Source: Campylorhamphus procurvoides (taxonomy: Eukaryota > Chordata > Aves > Passeriformes > Dendrocolaptidae). From it: a stretch of 64,000 nt of DNA. The notes under the pieces were generated by a model. It had not been told where the DNA came from. It made no database searches and saw only the letters and a list, made by a program, of their open reading frames with translations. This document shows, piece by piece, positions 58,201 to 64,000 of this stretch. The stretch lies in the NCBI GenBank assembly GCA_013396655.1, contig WBMV01006289.1:4410018-4474017 (forward strand). Direction: 5' to 3'. The stretch's first letter is position 1. Every line of letters starts with the position of its first letter. The position numbers were made by a program, and so were the translations under genes.

Positions 58201-60735
58201 TTAGATTTGAATCCAAAGGGGCCTCTTTATTTAAGACATTCTCTGAGCAGACATATTTGTAGAACAATGTGTGTGATTTTACAATAGATGAGCTCTGTAA
58301 CACTTTTCACTGCTTATTTACCACTCACAGTCTAATCTATATAACCACTGTATTATATTCTCTGTATCTTTGCTTCAGAATGATCTTTAATTTTTTAATT
58401 TTTTCTCTTTGTTTTCCTCCCTATCTTTTGGGCATTTCCTCTGCTTGAGGAGGTGACTGTTTCTTCAGTTTAAGCAGCTGAGGAGGTGCACACCAACCCC
58501 CTCAGTTTCCACATGTCCAAAGGGTGAGCCTGAAGCCAACTCTGTGCCTAGGATGTAATTCTGCATTTAGGACACCAGCTTCCTGTTCAGCTATACTCTT
58601 TTATCCAAACACTAAAATTATTATGGGCTTGATTTGAGCATGGGTAGATCTTGGTTTGGGGGTTTTAGGAAGAAAGAAGAATCTGTATTCAACTTTTTTG
58701 CTTTCAGGTGATTGCTGTGTGATATTTTTGAATTTGCATCTTGGCACTTTCGTAGGAATTCACAGAATTTGAAAATCTAATGAATTTGGTTAAAATTTTC
58801 CTATGTCATTGTTTTTAATTGGTTAGATTAAAATGTAGTTCTATTCATCATTTCACAAGTTGAACTGCTGACGGCAAATGTCATGTAATCACCAAGTCAA
58901 ACGATAAAAAACAAGTGCCAACCAGTAAATGGAATTGTTTTACAATGTGCAAACCAAATTTAATCACCCTGTAAAGTATAACATTTCCTGCTTTATGTGT
59001 TTTCACTCCGTTTAACCTATGAAGCTGAATGACTGATTTCTAATGATAATGATAAAAGTATTCTAACTGCTTGGAAAGAAAAAATGCATTATTTCTATCC
59101 ATAAGAGCTGTCAATTAAACATACAGTATGTAAAATATGTTCCCAGTCAATATTTCAGTTGTGCTTCAGGAGTGTTAGTTTTATAGTGTTTGTTAACCAT
59201 AGCAAACTAGGAAAGAGTTGGACTGAAATACAATTGCATTCAGTTTTATTTGTTTTACTTTAAAATCTTAGTTACTCAGTTGATTTACAGTGCTACTATA
59301 TATTGGCATCATATTGTCAATGGATCTGTGCCAATTTAATACTGCCCAAGATCTGGCTCTTCTACACTTGTGTTATATTTTTGTCTTTCATCTTTTTCTT
59401 TTTAGGAAATTCAAACATCAGGTGCATTCAAGATGTAAAGTTGCAATGAAAATGAAGTACTGCATAAGTACATAAATGCTGAATATGTTCTGCTTTTCTG
59501 GTGCGGTATTGAGACTAACTTATTCATGTATCCAAAGTTGCAGTGTTATTTTTAATATATTATTATATTGCTCATGTTAAGCCAAGAAGCTCAATCTGTC
59601 ACAAATAAATAACACACAAATGATTAGTCATATCATTCTGGGTTTACAGGAAGTATTTAGATTTCACCAGTTGTTATGCATATTTTAATGCTAAACCTAT
59701 TGTATATACAAAAAGAGAATAAAAATGAAGCCATGAGAATGGAAGCAGCCATAAAGAAGTGTATCCATTGTTTTTCCTGTATATCTTAATTTAGACACTT
59801 TTTGGTGGTCTGCTGTGAGAACATGCTTTAAATAGTGTATCTTCAAGTTAAAATAGCAAATAAACCATTTTATTCTTCCACCAGAATTAGTCCTGTGTCA
59901 TGGCTGCAACCAATGCATGAGTAGGAAGACAAGTTTTGCAGTAGGCAGGTTTTTCTAACATAACTACTCTGGGTATGCTATAGGTAGGCAACAACAAATG
60001 TAGTAATAATGTTACAAAATCAAAGGAAATAGTTTTATCTCTTGCTTGAGAAGCAGATTAATAAAATTCTTTGTATTTTCTGTGATTACCAAGATAAACT
60101 TATGCCTCACTTGTAGTAATAAATTTATTAATAAAAAAGAGGTAGCAATACTTTAAAATCGTATTCAAAATTCCACATACTAAAAATAATATAATCTTTT
60201 GACAATGCTTTGGCAAAGTTCTGTTTCTTTAATGCTGTTGAAGCCTTGGTGGTTGACGTTTTCATGGTATTTCCATGCTGCAAGAACAGGTGGGGCTAAG
60301 CAGTTAGTTTGTGCTGTTCTTAGTGTTTCTTATTATCACCCATATTTTTGTTTAAATACATGAACCAGACAGAGTAACTTCGGATGAAGTGCTCACACAG
60401 GAGTCTTTCTCTGTTGGTGTCTTATTTCATAGAGAAATACTTAGAGCCCAAATAAATAGATCTGTCTTGTTCAAAGTGATGACAAATTTTTTAAGTGCTC
60501 TGTCACACTGCCCATTAATTTCAGGCAGATGACAGTGATAACTGAGACTTCTTTCCTGAGCTGCAATTACCGTTTCTACAATCAGCAACCCATAGCCACA
60601 GTCTAAGTTATTTTTTTACCTTCCATTTACACACGCTGAAGCTCCTCTGTTACCCTTTCACTCATGCATTCTCTCCTGCAAGGCCCATGTGGTCTGATGC
60701 GAGTGCTCACCATCAACTCACTGTCTCCTCAAATC
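49273..60735. other. AT-rich intergenic DNA, no gene seen
   Basis: No coding exon, RNA gene or clear transposon was recognised. A 158-codon open frame at 56,583-57,059 (+) shows no family motif. Any conserved non-coding regulatory element here would need comparative data to see. Confidence 0.5.
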
Positions 60736-60930
60736 CTGGGCAGCACACCATCATCTACAGATGTGGAGATTCAGTTACATGCTGTACTTCAGTCTCAATG
60801 AAGACATCAAACAGAACTGGTGTCAACAGAGATCCACAGAAAACTCCACTTGTCAAAGACTTTCTGAAAATGAGAGCATGTTACATCCACTGGACGTCCT
60901 CTGTATATATGCCTTTTGACACTGTCATTG
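60736..60930 (-). mobile_element. Old CR1 LINE fragment
   Basis: Read on the plus strand, 'catcatctacagatgtgg...gaagacatcaaacagaactggtgtcaacagagatccacag..aac.ccacttgtc' follows the antisense CR1 segment in which 'gatattaaacaggactgg' precedes 'gagccctggggaacacc'. It is diverged and lacks the 3' tail, so it is an internal fragment. Confidence 0.6.
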
Positions 60931-63557
60931 AACAGGGTACTGAGGCAGGATTTTCCCTTCCAGAAGGGGATAAATTAATAACATGAATAAAAATAAGCAT
61001 TAATTTTCTAAGCACAGTCTCAGCTTTGATGTAAGCTTTCATCCACTTACATAATTTGAAGCACTAATAAGAATTTCACTGCATTTTAAAACAGGCCCCA
61101 GACAATTCATCATTGCATCTTTGACTCCACTTACAGTCTTTTCCAATGGCAAAAGAGTGTAAGAAATGTCTAACAAGAGGAGACTAATTGTTCTATCTTG
61201 TTTGCTACTTTGTTTCTAGCTAATGACAGGTTCTGAAGGAAAAGTAGCAAGCATTAGAGTGTATAATGCTGTAATAAACACTTCTGTTTCTGTGCAAGGG
61301 AAGAAATATATTTCTCAAAGCCTCCTGATTGACAGATCTTATAATAAGTTTTATCCTAGCTGCTGATACTACAAGTGTTATCGCTGTTGAGCGTGATTTT
61401 TAATTTACTTTTGCATCTGTCAGAACAGTAGTCTGTGCCAGGCAATTTCTTAAGCTAATTATATGTTGGGCACAAGGATTTATTAGCTCTTTCAATATTT
61501 AAAAATCAAAGGCCAGATTCCCTTCTAGGATGTTAACTACACTGATCGCAAGCAAATGTACAGCAAAGGCAACTTTATTTGTTCAGAGACAGAAAGAGCA
61601 GAAGTAATTCATCGTTAACCAAACTGATGTTAATGGAGCCACACTGTGCTCAGGATCAAGCTCATAAACTCACATATAGACTTCATTTCATGCTTTTTCT
61701 CGTCTACCAAGATATATTGTACTGATGACTGGAGGGTTAATCCCACCTTTCTTGAGCTGACAGCTGAAAGGGCTGTACAACTGCATACAGTTATTTTTTT
61801 AATTTATCAATGTATTTGCACTGGGAAGTGACAACATTGATATTTCCTGTGGCTTAAAGAGGGAGCATGTATTTATAGCTGTGTGAGTTCACATGAGATG
61901 TATTGTTTGTGTCACAAATTTCTTGCATAAATATGTACTCTGTATGAGACTGCAGTAAGACCATTGCCCGATTCTTAATGCTTGCCTTTGGCTTTTCTAC
62001 ATCTATTGAGTACTTTCATGTTTTCCCCAACATCAGGTGATATGTATTTTCCAAAAGTGGAAACAAGAAATATTTGGGGTTTTGTTTGTTTCTTCTATTT
62101 TTTTAAAGGACATCTTTTCATTATTCCAGTTTCATATAAGTAGTTCTATTCTTTCTCAAGTCTTCACAAAAGATATGCAAACACAGTCTCAGAAGTAAGA
62201 TAGGAAGCATTATTTCCTTCCAAAAGGATCAGCTGAAACATTGGAGGATGAAAGACAAAAATAAGGCTCCATTCTTGAGCAGACTTCGAAGTGTCATGTG
62301 AATTCAGGGTTGTACAGGGAACTATTCTCATTTGCTTTTTTGACATTGCAGTGAAAGAGGAAGGAAGGCATTATAGGCACATGTTGCCCTTGCAGTGTAA
62401 TAATGTAGTTGAGAAGTGAGTTGAAGCCTATACTCATGTGTCAGTTTTACAGCCTTACTATAAAGCTTACTAAGCAACACTTGCTCATTTGACCTCTCTG
62501 GATGACATTCTTCTCTGGATGTGAAAAGAGCTTAAGTAGGCTAGAATACGAAAACTAAGGATATTGTTTATAAATAATTCATTATGTCACTAACAACATC
62601 TCTTTCATGGTTCCAAATTGCTTCCTCATGCACCCAGGTGGGCCATTCATGGAAGGGTTCATCTCATTTGGGCAGGTTGTCCTGGCAAAGTCATTGTTAA
62701 CACCTGCCCAAACTCTACCCATGCCAATGAGTTCTTTCTTTATATTTTTACAATGGATTTATATTCTTCCTAGTCTGCAAAAGATGGTTAAATTGTTCTA
62801 GTGCCATATTTCAGCACGATGTAATATAAGCAGGCAGCATGATGAGTCATCCAGTGGCAAGTCAAGCCTCAGAATCTGGACAATGCTAATCTCGCTAAAA
62901 AGCATCACAACAATGTGTTCTCCAATCAAAAGGCATTCAACACAATCATAGCCTAGAAGATATTTGACAGGGATATTCATACCCTGAGTCTTCTTCAGGG
63001 TATTTTAATAATGATCATATTCACCTGATTTATTGTCTGTGTTTGTGGAATGCCATCATTTACCTATGACAGCTCTCTCCTCACACTACAAACCATACAG
63101 GTGAAAGAAGGAATCCATTTCAAGTGTCTGGTTTTAAATCAAATACAGTGTCTGATGACACAGCATTAGCAGTGCCTTCCAAATAAAGACAGCATCATCC
63201 CTCATGCTGGGTTTTTGTCTGCACTTACTTCTACCACCAACTAATTCAGCTGCATCAGAAACAAAGGAAAACTGTTCTAAATCTTTCTCTCCCTTTTATG
63301 GAGGAGGAACAAATCAGTCACTCGAATTTCATGGCTCATCATTGTCAATCAAACTACTCTGAGATGCCGGGAGTTAGGAAATCCTAGTTAAAAGGGATTT
63401 AAAAATATCAGGGCGAGAAAAATTAGAATTTAAAAAAATATATATATTAGAAAAGCAAAGATGACACTCGTCTCCAGGCTGGGCGGCTGCGTTAAGGCTG
63501 TGAAGGCGTTTGTAGTTCTGAAACCCGACCCGTGCCGTGACACTGAGCCCGGTCCGT
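60931..63557. other. Intergenic DNA, no gene seen
   Basis: No exon or transposon was recognised. Composition turns sharply GC-rich at the right edge, from about 63,470. Confidence 0.5.
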
Positions 63558-63826
63558 GTTCCCGAGGGACACACGCAGTCGGTATTCCCGGGGGACACAC
63601 GCGGTCTGCATTCCCAAGGGACACACGCGGTCTGTATTCCCGAGGGACACACGCAGTCTGCATTCCCGAGGGACACACGCAGTCGGCATCCCGAGGGACA
63701 CAGTCCGTATTCCCGAGGGACACACACAGTCTGCATTCCCGGGGGACACGCAGTGCAGTGCGTATTCCCGGGGGACACGCGGTCGGTATTCCCGAGGGAC
63801 ACATGCAATCTGTATTCTCGGGGACA
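63558..63826. repeat. 26-bp minisatellite, about 10 copies
   Basis: The unit is close to attcccgagggacacacgcagtctgc (26 bp), with variants cgg for cag, ggg for gag, and two shortened or altered units near 63,688 and 63,738. The period is not a multiple of three, so the long open frames across it on both strands come from lack of stops in GC-rich DNA and not from a gene. Confidence 0.92.
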
Positions 63827-63849
63827 GGCGGCGGTCGCTCCCCCGTGCT

Positions 63850-64000
63850 CCCGGCGGTGTGGGTGCTGTTGGTGCGGTGCTGTTGCGGTGTCGTTGAGAT
63901 GCTGGTGCTGGTGCGGTGCGTTGCTGGTGCTGGTGCTGGTGCGGTGCTGGTGCGGGTGCGATGCCAGTGAGGTGCTGTTGCTGGTGCGGTGCTGGTGCGG
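63850..64000. repeat. GGTGCT/GGTGCGGTGCT simple repeat to window edge
   Basis: Irregular units of ggtgctggtgcggtgct run to the end of the window. The true end lies outside. It directly follows the 26-bp minisatellite with only about 25 bp between. Confidence 0.85.

Noticed and set aside
63558..63826. CRISPR-like regularly spaced repeat
   Set aside because: The units are contiguous without unique spacers, and the genome is vertebrate.
63374..63970. Open frames of 113-169 codons with repeated GIPRGH/GNTDCV-like units on both strands
   Set aside because: They are translations of a 26-bp GC-rich minisatellite. The period is not a multiple of three and all frames are open, so there is no coding signal.

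Overview
The window is vertebrate nuclear DNA, almost certainly from a bird and probably a passerine. The evidence is intron-rich genes with consensus GT-AG splice sites, several CR1 retrotransposon fragments (one carrying the 8-bp ATTCTGTG-type avian 3' tail) and LTRs that look like avian endogenous retrovirus families. The gene order RNPC3 then alpha-amylase, both on the minus strand, matches the conserved RNPC3-AMY neighbourhood of tetrapods (human 1p21.1, avian chromosome 8). The passerine call is an inference.

Reading from the left: 1-9.6 kb is AT-rich DNA downstream of amylase with no gene found. From 10.29 to 16.21 kb lies a complete ten-exon alpha-amylase gene on the minus strand, with TATA box, signal peptide, all catalytic and chloride-binding residues and a poly(A) signal. 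Its intron 3 carries an antisense ERVK-type LTR plus a retroviral primer-binding site and a degenerate non-coding internal region. From 18.19 to 20.55 kb there are remains of further amylase copies: a duplicated 3' end, a diverged last exon with an in-frame stop, and an intact extra first exon that shares a 136-bp block without a mismatch with the working gene. A single ambiguous base at 19,340 lies inside this cluster, so exons 2-9 may have been lost in assembly rather than in evolution. An isolated CpG island sits at 22.3-22.75 kb and a CR1 fragment at 23.25-23.70 kb.

From about 24 to 38 kb is RNPC3, the U11/U12-65K protein of the minor spliceosome. All coding exons are visible except the start codon, which falls in a 329-base gap. 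The most interesting signals are here. The last coding intron looks U12-type, so this minor-spliceosome protein would depend on the minor spliceosome. About 2.6 kb beyond the stop codon are two tandem U12-type 5' splice-site motifs, 44 nt downstream of a strong 3' splice site. This is the layout of the known U11 snRNP-binding splicing enhancer (USSE), which lets U11/U12 levels feed back on RNPC3. A donor just after the stop codon and proximal poly(A) signals complete the switch. The 5' end is a CpG-rich promoter with a TCTCGCGAGA element, followed by a 499-bp stretch bounded by single Ns that looks like a false assembly duplication.

From 39 to 64 kb I find no gene. The region holds a full-length solo LTR (41,783-42,830), two CR1 pieces, a perfect hairpin and, at the right edge, a 26-bp minisatellite followed by a GGTGCT-type repeat. 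In other tetrapods COL11A1 is the next gene on this side, but none of it is visible.
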